Origin: Elusimicrobiota bacterium | GTDB taxonomy: Bacteria > Elusimicrobiota > Elusimicrobia > UBA1565 > UBA9628 | DNA: 53,813 nucleotides | Direction: 5' to 3' | NCBI GenBank assembly: GCA_027327915.1 | Contig: DAHVWT010000008.1 | Location: 1-53,813 of the forward strand | Part shown: in pieces, positions 45,564-53,813 of the stretch | How positions within the stretch are numbered: position 1 is the stretch's first letter | Layout of the letters: the number at the start of each line of letters is the position of its first letter | Position numbers and translations under genes: made by a program | Notes under the pieces: generated by a model | Database searches by the model: none | Told to the model about the DNA's origin: nothing | What the model saw: only the letters and a program-made list of their open reading frames with translations

Positions 45564-46685
45564 TTAGAAAAGCCCCGAAAGTGCCTCGGACCAGGCCGAG
45601 ATCATTCGGGGGAGGCTGAATCGGGAGGCGATCGTCTGCCGGGCGGCCTCCCCCCAGCGATGGGCTTCACTAGGATGCGCGCGGGCGCGCGCGAGAGCCG
45701 CGGCCAGGGCCCCCGGATCGCCCGGGGTGACGAGGAGGCCGTCATGGCCGTCGGTCAAGACGTCTTCAACGCCATCCACGCGGCTGGCGATGACGGGAAG
45801 GCCGAGGGACATCGCCTCGAGGAGGGCGTTGGGCAGCCCCTCCCACAGGGATGGGAGGACGAAGGCATCGAAGGCGCAAAACAAGGCTTTCGGATCATGC
45901 TGCTCGCCCCAAAGACGGGCTTTGTCCCCGATTCCGAGCGTCCCGATGAGGGCCTCAAGCCGCCGTCGTTCCCCCCCCTCGCCCAGGATGGCGAGGCGCG
46001 CGCGATCGTCGCTTCGGCTCGATAACTGGGCGAACGCCCGAATGAGCGTGGCGTGATCTTTCTGCCTGTCGAGCCTCCCGGCGGCGCCTAGGAGGAAATC
46101 CGTTTCGTCGAGACCGAGATCGGCGCGGACGCGCCGGCGCAGTTTCGCGTCGGGCGCCCAAAACTCGGCGTCGACTCCGTTGGGGATCGCCGCCGTTTTT
46201 TCCGGGGCGTAGCCAAGCCGTTCGACGAGGTGGCGGCGGCTCGACTCGCTTTCGGCGACGAGAAGATCGTCCTCCCCGCGCAGAGCTCGGTCGACGGCGA
46301 GCGTGGCGATGCCGCGGCTGCGATAGCTCACTCGGGGAGAACTGACGAGCTTGAAGGCCGCCCCCGGGAGCTTTTTGACGAGCCTTGAAAGCTCGATCGC
46401 CTGGTACATGAATGCCACGACCAGGTCGGGGTTGGCTTCGCGGAGGCGTCTTGAAAGATCCAGCACTTCCCGCGGTCCGGGGAATCTCCCGACGCCCAAG
46501 CTTTCCACTCGAAGGCCCCGCTCCCGCATCCTTTCCCCGTAAAACCCGACGGGCTTGAGGCTGATGACGCCCAAGATGTCGAAGCGAGCGCGATCGAGCC
46601 CCAGGGCGATGGCCGAAAGAATTTTTTCGGCGCCCCCCAGCGTCGTCGATGTCGAGACGAAGAGGGTCCGGATCGGCGTCGCCAA
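45564..46685 (-). CDS. GT4-family glycosyltransferase
   Basis: GGAEKILSAIALGL; AIPNGVDAEFW; GRLDRQKDHATLIRAFAQL; PSLWEGLPNALLEAMSLGLPVIAS. Confidence 0.93.
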   Translation of the reverse strand: MATPIRTLFVSTSTTLGGAEKILSAIALGLDRARFDILGVISLKPVGFYGERMRERGLRVESLGVGRFPGPREVLDLSRRLREANPDLVVAFMYQAIELSRLVKKLPGAAFKLVSSPRVSYRSRGIATLAVDRALRGEDDLLVAESESSRRHLVERLGYAPEKTAAIPNGVDAEFWAPDAKLRRRVRADLGLDETDFLLGAAGRLDRQKDHATLIRAFAQLSSRSDDRARLAILGEGGERRRLEALIGTLGIGDKARLWGEQHDPKALFCAFDAFVLPSLWEGLPNALLEAMSLGLPVIASRVDGVEDVLTDGHDGLLVTPGDPGALAAALARARAHPSEAHRWGEAARQTIASRFSLPRMISAWSEALSGLF

Positions 46686-46686
46686 G

Positions 46687-47799
46687 CTACTTGAAAAACG
46701 ATCGAATCCGGGAGCAGACCCGGGAGACGTCCGCGGAAGTCATTTCCGCATAGATCGGGATGGCGAGCACCGTCTTGGCCGCTTCCTCCGCGCGCGGGAA
46801 TTGGCCTCTGCGGTATTTGAGGGCCGCGAAGGCGGGCTGGAGCGAAAGCGGGATGGGGTAGTAGACGCCGGTTCCGATTCCGTCCGCCTTAAGATGTTCG
46901 GCCAACTGATCGCGCTCTTTCAGTCTTATGACAAAAAGATGACAGGCGTGCTGGGTGGATCCCGAACCCAGATCGGGTAGGATGATCGGCAGGCCCTTGA
47001 GTTCCGAAACGTATTGCCGGGCGATCTCGCGGCGCCGCGCCGTCCAGTCGGCCAGGCGTTTGAGCTTGACGCGCAAGACGGCGGCCTGGATCTCGTCCAA
47101 GCGGGCGTTGGTTCCGACGCGAAGGTACAGATAGCGCCGCTTCTCCCGCTGGCCCGCGTGCCGGAGTTCCTTGAGAAGCTCTGCCATCCGTCGGCTTTGT
47201 GTTGTGATGGCGCCGGCGTCCCCCACGGCGCCCAAATTCTTGGAGGGATAGAAGCTGAAGGCGCCCGCGTCGCCGAAGGTGCCGACCTGACGGCCGCGCC
47301 ACGTCGCGAGGTGGGCCTGGGCGCAATCTTCCACCACGGCAAGCCTTTTTTTCCTCGCTAAGGTCATGATCGGGCCCATTTCCGAGCTGCGTCCATAGAG
47401 ATGGACGGGGATGACGGCGCGCGTCCTCTTCGTGAGCGCGGCCTCGATCTCGGCGGCGCCGACCGTGAGCGTTCCCGCGTCGATGTCCGCGAAGCGGGGC
47501 GTGGCTCCCGCCGCGCAGACGGCGGAGGCCGTGGCGACGAAGGTGAACGCGGGGACGACGACCTCGTCGCCGGGTCCGATCCCCATCGCCTTGAGCGGGA
47601 GCTCGAGGGCCGAGGTTCCCGACGAGACCCCGACGCAGAAGGGCGAGCCCGTGAGCCGCGCGAACTCCTCCTCGAAGGCCCGAATCTCCGGCCCCAGAAT
47701 GTAGGCTCCGGAATCGATCGCTTTGAGCGCCGCCCGGCGCATTTCGGCGCGAAGGCTTTGGTACTGGGCTTTTAAATTGAAGAGAGGGATGGGTTTCAT
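46687..47799 (-). CDS. DegT/DnrJ/EryC1/StrS aminotransferase
   Basis: IPLFNLKAQYQSL, GVSSGTSALELPLKAMGIGPGDEVVVPAFTFVATA, EDCAQAHLA, FSFYPSKNLGAVGDAGAI. Confidence 0.95.
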   Translation of the reverse strand: MKPIPLFNLKAQYQSLRAEMRRAALKAIDSGAYILGPEIRAFEEEFARLTGSPFCVGVSSGTSALELPLKAMGIGPGDEVVVPAFTFVATASAVCAAGATPRFADIDAGTLTVGAAEIEAALTKRTRAVIPVHLYGRSSEMGPIMTLARKKRLAVVEDCAQAHLATWRGRQVGTFGDAGAFSFYPSKNLGAVGDAGAITTQSRRMAELLKELRHAGQREKRRYLYLRVGTNARLDEIQAAVLRVKLKRLADWTARRREIARQYVSELKGLPIILPDLGSGSTQHACHLFVIRLKERDQLAEHLKADGIGTGVYYPIPLSLQPAFAALKYRRGQFPRAEEAAKTVLAIPIYAEMTSADVSRVCSRIRSFFK

Positions 47800-47806
47800 A
47801 TCGGAG

Positions 47807-48802
47807 TTAGAGTCCTTGCGTCCTTAGATCGTGGATTTGGAGCATGCCCAAGGCGCGGCCGCTCCGGTCCACAACGGGCAAGACGTTGAGGGGCGATCGG
47901 CGGTCTTCCATGAGACGCACGGCCTTGGCGGCCAGCATGTCGGGGCGGGCCGTCACGGGGCGGCGATTCATGACGTCCTTGACCGAGAGGGAGAGGGCGT
48001 CTTTCCCCTCGCGCAATAGCGCCTGGCGCACGTCGAAGTCCGTCACGAGCCCGCGCAGCTTCCCCTTCCCGTCGACGATCGAGACCGCGCCCGCGCGGCC
48101 GCGAGTGATGGCGTCGAGAAGTTCCGCCATGGTGGCGGAGGCGCGGGCGACGGGGTTGTCCTCCCCCGAGCGCATGACGTCCGCCACGGCGAGAGTGAGC
48201 CGTCGTCCGAGCCGGCCCCCGGGGTGGTTGCGCGCGAAGTGTTCGGCCTTGAAGCCCTTGAGCTTCATGAGCGCTACGGCCATCGCATCCCCGGCGGCGA
48301 GCGCCAGGGTGGTGCTCGTGGTGGGCGCGAGGTTCAAGGGGCATGCTTCCTCGGCGACCGGAAGATGAAGGACGAGGTGGGCGCCCTTGGCGAGCGTCGA
48401 ATGGGGGTTGGAGGTCATGGCGATGAGGCGGGCGCCGATCGAGCGCAGACGCGGAAGGAGAGAGTTGATCTCCGCAGATTCTCCGGATTTTCCAAGGAGG
48501 AGGACGATGTCGCCCTTCCCGACGAGGCCCAAGCCGCCGTGAAGGGCGTGAAGAGGGTCCAGATAGACCGCGGGGGTCCCGGTCGAGGAGAAAGTCGCCG
48601 CGATCTTTTCCGCCACATGTCCCGATTTGCCCACGCCGGTCGCGACGATTTTCCCCCGGCAACGCTGAAGCCAGGAGACGGCCGTCGCGAAGGATTGATC
48701 CAGGGACTTCGCCGCCAAGCCGATGGCGCGGGCTTCCAGGGATAGGACACGACGCATCTCCGGCAAGATCGTCCGTTCGGCCGATCGCCTCCGCTTGGTC
48801 AC
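47807..48802 (-). CDS. kdsD: Arabinose-5-phosphate isomerase (KpsF/GutQ SIS plus CBS)
   Basis: VATGVGKSGHVAEKIAATFSSTGTPAVYLDPLHALHGGLG; two CBS repeats; start may be internal ATG at MRRVLSLEA. Confidence 0.93.
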   Translation of the reverse strand: MTKRRRSAERTILPEMRRVLSLEARAIGLAAKSLDQSFATAVSWLQRCRGKIVATGVGKSGHVAEKIAATFSSTGTPAVYLDPLHALHGGLGLVGKGDIVLLLGKSGESAEINSLLPRLRSIGARLIAMTSNPHSTLAKGAHLVLHLPVAEEACPLNLAPTTSTTLALAAGDAMAVALMKLKGFKAEHFARNHPGGRLGRRLTLAVADVMRSGEDNPVARASATMAELLDAITRGRAGAVSIVDGKGKLRGLVTDFDVRQALLREGKDALSLSVKDVMNRRPVTARPDMLAAKAVRLMEDRRSPLNVLPVVDRSGRALGMLQIHDLRTQGL

Positions 48803-48976
48803 GGGCGCATTGTATCAGAAAGACGAGAATCGTTTCCTTGCGGGGATTCGCTAAAATATCTCCTCGGCGCAAAAAATGTGCTAACATTCCGAGGCTTATA
48901 ATGTCATCAAAGCGTCCTAGAAGCTATTTAAAAAAGAAATACTCACTAGCTGCTAATAATTAAGGAGAGAGCAAGA

Positions 48977-49561
48977 ATGAAATTACAAAGGAAGCTCGAA
49001 GTCCTGGCCATGGGTTCTGTTGCGGCCTTGTGGGCGATTTCTGCCTGCTCCAAACCCCATATCAAGCAAGTGCAGACCCAGACGCCGCCGCCTCCCCCCG
49101 CCCCCGTCGCGGTCTCGACGCCCCCCGTTCAGCAGAACCTGACCGAGGCGAGCTTGCGCATGACGGATTTCGCGGTCGTCCCCAAGCTCAAGACCATCCA
49201 TTTCGCCTATGATAAGTCCAACTTGTCGAGCGAGGCCCGGGCTATTCTCAAGGCGAATGCCTCCTACCTCAAGGCTCACGATCAAAGCAAGTTCCGCATC
49301 GCGGGCTACTGCGACCCCCGCGGCACCGAGGAATACAACCTGGCCCTAGGCCAGCGCCGGGCCAAGGCCGTGCGCGACTATTACATCAACCTCGGCGTTT
49401 CCGCCGACTCCCTCGCGACAATCTCCTACGGGAAGGAAAACCTGGCCTGCGCCGAGAAGACGAAGCCCTGCTACGCCCGATGCCGCCGCGCGGTGACCGA
49501 GGAGAGCGCCCCAGCGCCCGCGAGCGAGGCGCCGGAATCGACGCCGCCGGCCGGCCAATAG
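48977..49561 (+). CDS. pal: Peptidoglycan-associated lipoprotein
   Basis: Lipobox AISAC; OmpA-like IHFAYDKSNLSSEARAIL...IAGYCDPRGTEEYNLALGQRRAKAV. Confidence 0.93.
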   Translation: MKLQRKLEVLAMGSVAALWAISACSKPHIKQVQTQTPPPPPAPVAVSTPPVQQNLTEASLRMTDFAVVPKLKTIHFAYDKSNLSSEARAILKANASYLKAHDQSKFRIAGYCDPRGTEEYNLALGQRRAKAVRDYYINLGVSADSLATISYGKENLACAEKTKPCYARCRRAVTEESAPAPASEAPESTPPAGQ

Positions 49562-49584
49562 GCAACTTCTCTCATCGGGAGAGA

Positions 49585-50421
49585 ATGAGAGGCCATCAGC
49601 GGCCCGTTTATCTCGGCATCGCCCTGGCCTGCGCGGGGCTCATGAGCGGCTGTCTCGCGACCCAGTCGGACGTCTTCGACCTTGAAAATCAGACCGACTC
49701 CTTAAAGCGCGAGATCGAGTCGTTGAGCAAGACGATGTCGTCTCTGCAGGCCAACCAAGCCGATCTCGCGTCGCAGATTCAGGACTTGCGCCACGATCTG
49801 GGCTCTTATACCGATGCGGTGCAGGAGACCCAGAAGACCATGAAGGATCTTTCGGCCAAGCTCGACGACATGTCGGTTTCCGTGGCCAAGAACGTAGCCT
49901 CCATCGGCTCCGCTTTGAGCGCCGAGGAGGCGAAAGCCATGGCCGAGGAGCAAAAATCGCTTGAAAAGAAACTCCTCGCCGAAACCACCACGCCCAGCGC
50001 CCTCTATCAGACCGCCCAGGCCCGTCTGGCGCTCAAGAATTACATCCTCGCGGCCCAAGGCTTCGAGGATTATCTCAAGAAATTCCCTCGAGGGGCCCTG
50101 GCGGACGCGGCGGCCTATCAGGCGGGCCAATCCTATTACGGCCTTAGGCAATGGGAGAAGGCGGGACAGGCCTTCGCGCTCGTTCTTGAGCGCTATCCCC
50201 AAAGCGACCTAACGGCCTCGGCCCGGCTGATGTATGCTCTGAGCCTGACGCATCTTTCGGGCAAGCTCCCGGAGGCCCGCCAATACCTCAATTCCATCCT
50301 CCAGGACTTCCCGAAGAGCCCCGAGGCCCGCGTGGCATCGGTCGAACTCAAGAAACTCTCCGGCGCCAAGACCGCTGGAGCGAAAAAGAAGCGCTTGGCG
50401 GCGAAACCCGCCAAGCGGTGA
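49585..50421 (+). CDS. cpoB: CpoB/YbgF-like coiled-coil TPR lipoprotein
   Basis: Lipobox LMSGC; coiled coil; TPRs LYQTAQARLALKNYILAAQGFEDYLKKFPRGALADAAAYQAGQSYYGLRQW. Confidence 0.9.
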   Translation: MRGHQRPVYLGIALACAGLMSGCLATQSDVFDLENQTDSLKREIESLSKTMSSLQANQADLASQIQDLRHDLGSYTDAVQETQKTMKDLSAKLDDMSVSVAKNVASIGSALSAEEAKAMAEEQKSLEKKLLAETTTPSALYQTAQARLALKNYILAAQGFEDYLKKFPRGALADAAAYQAGQSYYGLRQWEKAGQAFALVLERYPQSDLTASARLMYALSLTHLSGKLPEARQYLNSILQDFPKSPEARVASVELKKLSGAKTAGAKKKRLAAKPAKR

Positions 50422-51761
50422 TCCTCAGCCGCCGCGGCGACCGCGGCTCCGGCAGCAGCGGCAGGCTTTTCGCCGCATGTGCCGCCTTGGCCTCTATGGC
50501 CTCAATTGCCGCCGTCTCCGCTTCAGCCCAGGAGAACGTCTACTTTCAAATCGGCGCGAAGGCGAAGGGGCCCGCGAAGATCGCCCTGGGCCTTCCTTTC
50601 TTTGTCGCGAAAAAAGCCGACCGAAAGGAGGAGAGCCTCGCGGCCCATGACCTGTGGGACGTGGTGCGATCCGATCTCCTTTTGAGCCGCTATTTCGACT
50701 TGCCCCAGGGCGGACCCGCCTACGACGGCAAAAACATGAGGGCCATCGAAGGCCCCTGGGCCAAGGCGGGGGCGTCGTATCTCTTGGCCGGTTCGGCCTA
50801 CGAGGACGCCGCCGGCGTCGCTTTGGAGGCGTTGCTCGTCGCGACGGCGAACGGCGACCGGATACTCGGCAAAACGATCCACGGCCCCAAGACCTCCTTG
50901 CGGCAAATCGCGCATCGGCTTTCCGACGAAGTCGTCCTGGCCTTGACCGGCAAGCCCGGCATCGCCCAAAGCCGCGTCGCGTTCTCAAACGACTCGACCG
51001 GCCATAGGGAAATCTATATCGCGGATTACGACGGCGCGGGACTGACGAGGCTCACCCATGACCGATCCCTCGATCTTCTTCCCCGCTTCTCGCCGGACGG
51101 GCGCTTCCTCGTTTACACGAGCTACAAAAACAAGAATCCCGACCTTTACCGGATGGATCTGCGGACCGGCCGGGTGAGCCTTCTCTCGGGCCTCCAGGGC
51201 CTCAATGTCGCCGGGGGCTTTTCCCCGCATGGCTCGCGGCTCTTGATGACCGTCTCCTCGGGGAGCACGCCCGGCATCTGGCTCCTGTCGCTTAAGTCGG
51301 GCAAGATCGAGAGGCTGACCCATCCGGAAGGCGCGGACAGTTCGCCGACCTTCTCTCCCGACGGAAGCCAGGCCGCCTTCGTGAGCGATCGGGCCGGCAA
51401 CCCCGAGATCTATCTTCTGGACCTCCTGACGCGCCGCTCCACGAAGCTGACCTCGCTCAACTGGTGCGATTCCCCCTCGTGGGCCCCGACGGGCGAATGG
51501 ATCGCCTTCGCCGGCCGGGAAGCCTCCGAGGACCCCATCGACATTTTCCTCACGGACATCACGGGGAGGCAATTGAGCCGAATCACCCGCGGCGAGGGCT
51601 CCAACGAGGACCCCCGGTGGTCGGCGGACGGGCGGTTCATCGTTTTTAGCGGCAATCGCTCGGGGCGCTATGAGATCTACGTGATGGATGGCGACGGCTC
51701 GGCGCCCCATCGGCTCGTCTCCCTGCCGGGATCGAGCATCACGCCGGACTGGTCGCGATAA
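50418..51761 (+). CDS. tolB: TolB-like beta-propeller protein
   Basis: FSPDGRFLVYTSYKNKNPDLYRMDLRTG, PTFSPDGSQAAFVSDRAGNPEIYLLDL; GTG start overlapping cpoB. Confidence 0.93.
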   Translation: MILSRRGDRGSGSSGRLFAACAALASMASIAAVSASAQENVYFQIGAKAKGPAKIALGLPFFVAKKADRKEESLAAHDLWDVVRSDLLLSRYFDLPQGGPAYDGKNMRAIEGPWAKAGASYLLAGSAYEDAAGVALEALLVATANGDRILGKTIHGPKTSLRQIAHRLSDEVVLALTGKPGIAQSRVAFSNDSTGHREIYIADYDGAGLTRLTHDRSLDLLPRFSPDGRFLVYTSYKNKNPDLYRMDLRTGRVSLLSGLQGLNVAGGFSPHGSRLLMTVSSGSTPGIWLLSLKSGKIERLTHPEGADSSPTFSPDGSQAAFVSDRAGNPEIYLLDLLTRRSTKLTSLNWCDSPSWAPTGEWIAFAGREASEDPIDIFLTDITGRQLSRITRGEGSNEDPRWSADGRFIVFSGNRSGRYEIYVMDGDGSAPHRLVSLPGSSITPDWSR

Positions 51762-51767
51762 TCGCAG

Positions 51768-53015
51768 CTACGAGGCTTTCCCGTCGAGCGCCGGGATGGT
51801 CACGACGAAACGCGCGCCCAGACCGGGGCCGAGGCTTGCGGCCTCGATCGTTCCCCGATGCTTTTGGATGATGCGAAGCGCGCCGGCAAGACCGAGGCCG
51901 GTGCCGTCTTTCTTGGTCGTGAAGAAGGGCTTGAAGAGATTGGGGAGATGCTCCGGGTCGATGCCGTTTCCCGAGTCCTCGATCGTCAGCCGGTAGAATG
52001 GGTCTTGGAGGGATATCTTCCAGGCATCGCGCCTCATGAGAGGCCGGCGCGATTTGTTGAGCTTGATCCGGATGATCCCTCCGTGGGGCGACGCCTCGAT
52101 GGCGTTTTGAAGGAGAGCGGAGACGGCCTGCGCGAGCATGGTCTTGTCGCCGACGACGCGCGCGGAACTCTCGAGCCCGGACTCCTCGATTTTAAGCCGG
52201 AATTTCCTGATTTGCGGGCCGGCCGCGCGAAGGGCGGAGCGGACGCATTGGGCGAGGTCCGTCGGGTCCAAATCCAGTTCCTCGATGCGCCCCAAGCTCA
52301 GGACGTCCTTGAGGATTTCGCCGCAACGCGCCGCCTCTTCCCGGATCTCGCCCAGGACCTTCGCGAGGCCGGGCGCCCGTGTCTTGGCGGAGGCGTATTC
52401 GGCGTTCACCATGATCGTCGTGAGCGGGCCCTTGATCTTGTGGGCGACCTCGGCCGCCATCTGGCCCAGGGAAGAGAGCCGCTCGGCGTCCACGAGGCGC
52501 TTCTCGTAGGAGCGCCGCTCCTCGCTTTGGGCGCGCTCCGCGTCGGCCGACAAGAGCGCCATCAAGGACGCCGCGACCCAGATGAAGAGAAACTGGAGCC
52601 AGAATCCCGTCGGCCGCGCGATGGCGAACCCCGGGCGATAGGACTTCGCGATAAAGAGGATCGAGCTGACAAGCGCGATGAAAAGGCTCTGCAGGAGGCT
52701 CCTGGAAAGCGCCGTCCCGAATATCAAGAGGACGTAGATCAGGTAGAGATTGGCGCCGGCTTGGGCCCATTGCAGAGCGACCGAAGCGACCGCCGCGTCT
52801 CCCACGAAAAGGGCGGCTTGGAATCCCCAGGAGGAAAGGGCTTTCGGGGAGATGATGCGGATCAGGACGAGCGGCGAACCGAGGATCAAGACGAGGGAGG
52901 CGAAGCGCTCGTACCAATCAGGCCCATGTCTCGGCACGTCGTAGATGAAGATCAGGAGCAGGACCGACAGGAACAAGCCCTGGAAGGCGAAGTAGGAGCT
53001 TCGGCGGTCAGGCAT
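51768..53015 (-). CDS. Membrane sensor histidine kinase
   Basis: Multiple TMs; HisKA box SSLGQMAAEVAHKIKGPLTTI; HATPase GNGIDPEHLPNLFKPFFTTKKDGTGLGLAGALRII. Confidence 0.92.
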   Translation of the reverse strand: MPDRRSSYFAFQGLFLSVLLLIFIYDVPRHGPDWYERFASLVLILGSPLVLIRIISPKALSSWGFQAALFVGDAAVASVALQWAQAGANLYLIYVLLIFGTALSRSLLQSLFIALVSSILFIAKSYRPGFAIARPTGFWLQFLFIWVAASLMALLSADAERAQSEERRSYEKRLVDAERLSSLGQMAAEVAHKIKGPLTTIMVNAEYASAKTRAPGLAKVLGEIREEAARCGEILKDVLSLGRIEELDLDPTDLAQCVRSALRAAGPQIRKFRLKIEESGLESSARVVGDKTMLAQAVSALLQNAIEASPHGGIIRIKLNKSRRPLMRRDAWKISLQDPFYRLTIEDSGNGIDPEHLPNLFKPFFTTKKDGTGLGLAGALRIIQKHRGTIEAASLGPGLGARFVVTIPALDGKAS

Positions 53016-53706
53016 TGAATCGATAGCCCGTCTTGGGAACCGTCTCGATCATGGCGGCGCCGCGCGGGCCCAGTTTCTTGCGGATATTTTTGATGTGAGT
53101 GTCGAGGCTCCTAGTCGAGACGGGCATGCCGTAGGCGGAGCTGTTTTCGATGAGAAAGCCGCGGCCGAGCGTCCGGCCCGGGTTCGAGGAGAGAAGGCAG
53201 AGGATCTCGAACTCGCGCGGCTGGAGGCGCAGCGTCCGGCCGTTGTATCGCGCGGTCTTGTTCTCGGCGTCCATGTAAAGTCCCGCAAGCCTCCTTTTGG
53301 AAGATCCGCCGTCATCGGGCGCTTTGGAAGGGGCGTAGCGGCGCAGGACGGCCTCCACGCGGGCCACGAGTTCCATCGCGCCGAAGGGCTTGGCGACATA
53401 ATCGTCCGCGCCCATGTTGAGGCCGAGGACCTTGTCTCCCTCGGCGGCCAGGCCCGTCAGGAAGATGACGGGAATCGGTTTTGTCGCGGCATTCGTCTTG
53501 AGGGCCTTGAGGATCGCCCGGCCGTCCTGGCCGGCGAGCCGGATGTCGAGGAGAATAAGATCGGGCTTGAGCTTCACGGCCTGCGCGACGGCGCGCGAGG
53601 GATCCCGGCAGGGAGTGAGAGAAAAGGAGGCGCGGCCGAGGGAGAGCGATTTTTCGATCGCCTCCAGAATCTTGGGGTCATCGTCGACGGCGAGGATCCG
53701 GGGCAT
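53008..53706 (-). CDS. OmpR-family response regulator
   Basis: ILAVDDDPKI, LILLDIRLAGQDG, GADDYVAKPFGAMELVARVEAVLRR, winged-helix RSLDTHIKNIRKKLG. Confidence 0.95.
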   Translation of the reverse strand: MPRILAVDDDPKILEAIEKSLSLGRASFSLTPCRDPSRAVAQAVKLKPDLILLDIRLAGQDGRAILKALKTNAATKPIPVIFLTGLAAEGDKVLGLNMGADDYVAKPFGAMELVARVEAVLRRYAPSKAPDDGGSSKRRLAGLYMDAENKTARYNGRTLRLQPREFEILCLLSSNPGRTLGRGFLIENSSAYGMPVSTRSLDTHIKNIRKKLGPRGAAMIETVPKTGYRFNA

Positions 53707-53748
53707 GATGGCGACGCCCCATTATAATGGATTCTCCGTCAAGCCGCC

Positions 53749-53785
53749 ATGGAGAATATTCACAATTTGTTCAGATATTCTCCAT
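53749..53785. promoter_or_regulatory. Inverted repeat upstream of the two-component operon
   Basis: ATGGAGAATAT-15 nt-ATATTCTCCAT, perfect 11-bp arms. Confidence 0.6.
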
Positions 53786-53813
53786 CCATTAACCAGCCAG
53801 GCCTCCTATACTA

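Noticed and set aside
1-53813. CRISPR array, prophage, integrase or transposase
   Set aside because: No regularly spaced identical repeats with unique spacers and no integrase or transposase motifs in the translations; the decamer elements have no spacers.

Overview
A GC-rich bacterial chromosomal segment of 53.8 kb, densely packed with mostly housekeeping and envelope genes and no phage, transposon or CRISPR signal. The lineage cannot be fixed without searches; gene content would fit a Gram-negative outside Proteobacteria, possibly Elusimicrobiota (low-confidence guess). Main blocks: anmK-ogt; four tRNAs (Thr-UGU, Arg-CCU, Pro-CGG, Pro-GGG); an orphan CpaF/TadA-type ATPase beside an AT-rich island; a long minus-strand run (porin, TPR, GT9, apt, sigma-70, acylphosphatase, MerR, HU, DUF151 nuclease, gpsA, hflX, miaA, PilZ, miaB, fur, aspA); a complete translationally coupled moxR/DUF58/Bat operon; a GATase; AddAB-type helicase-nuclease; hisS-cytochrome c; MgtC; SirB1-like; dipeptide epimerase; autoregulated TetR; a 1950-aa SprA-like outer-membrane protein; LPS/sugar genes; pal-cpoB-tolB; and a two-component system. 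The most interesting signals are: (1) a complete regulatory module upstream of the SprA-like gene: sigma70 promoter, a GEMM-type c-di-GMP-I riboswitch aptamer and a perfect 17-bp terminator hairpin; (2) a family of 10-nt-periodic inverted-repeat elements (consensus about GGCAACGGAA) at three places, each directly after a minus-strand stop codon. In two of them the element appears to encode the signal peptide of the next gene, with the purine arm giving the basic n-region and the pyrimidine arm the hydrophobic core. All calls are from reading the sequence and supplied translations; nothing was searched or folded by software.
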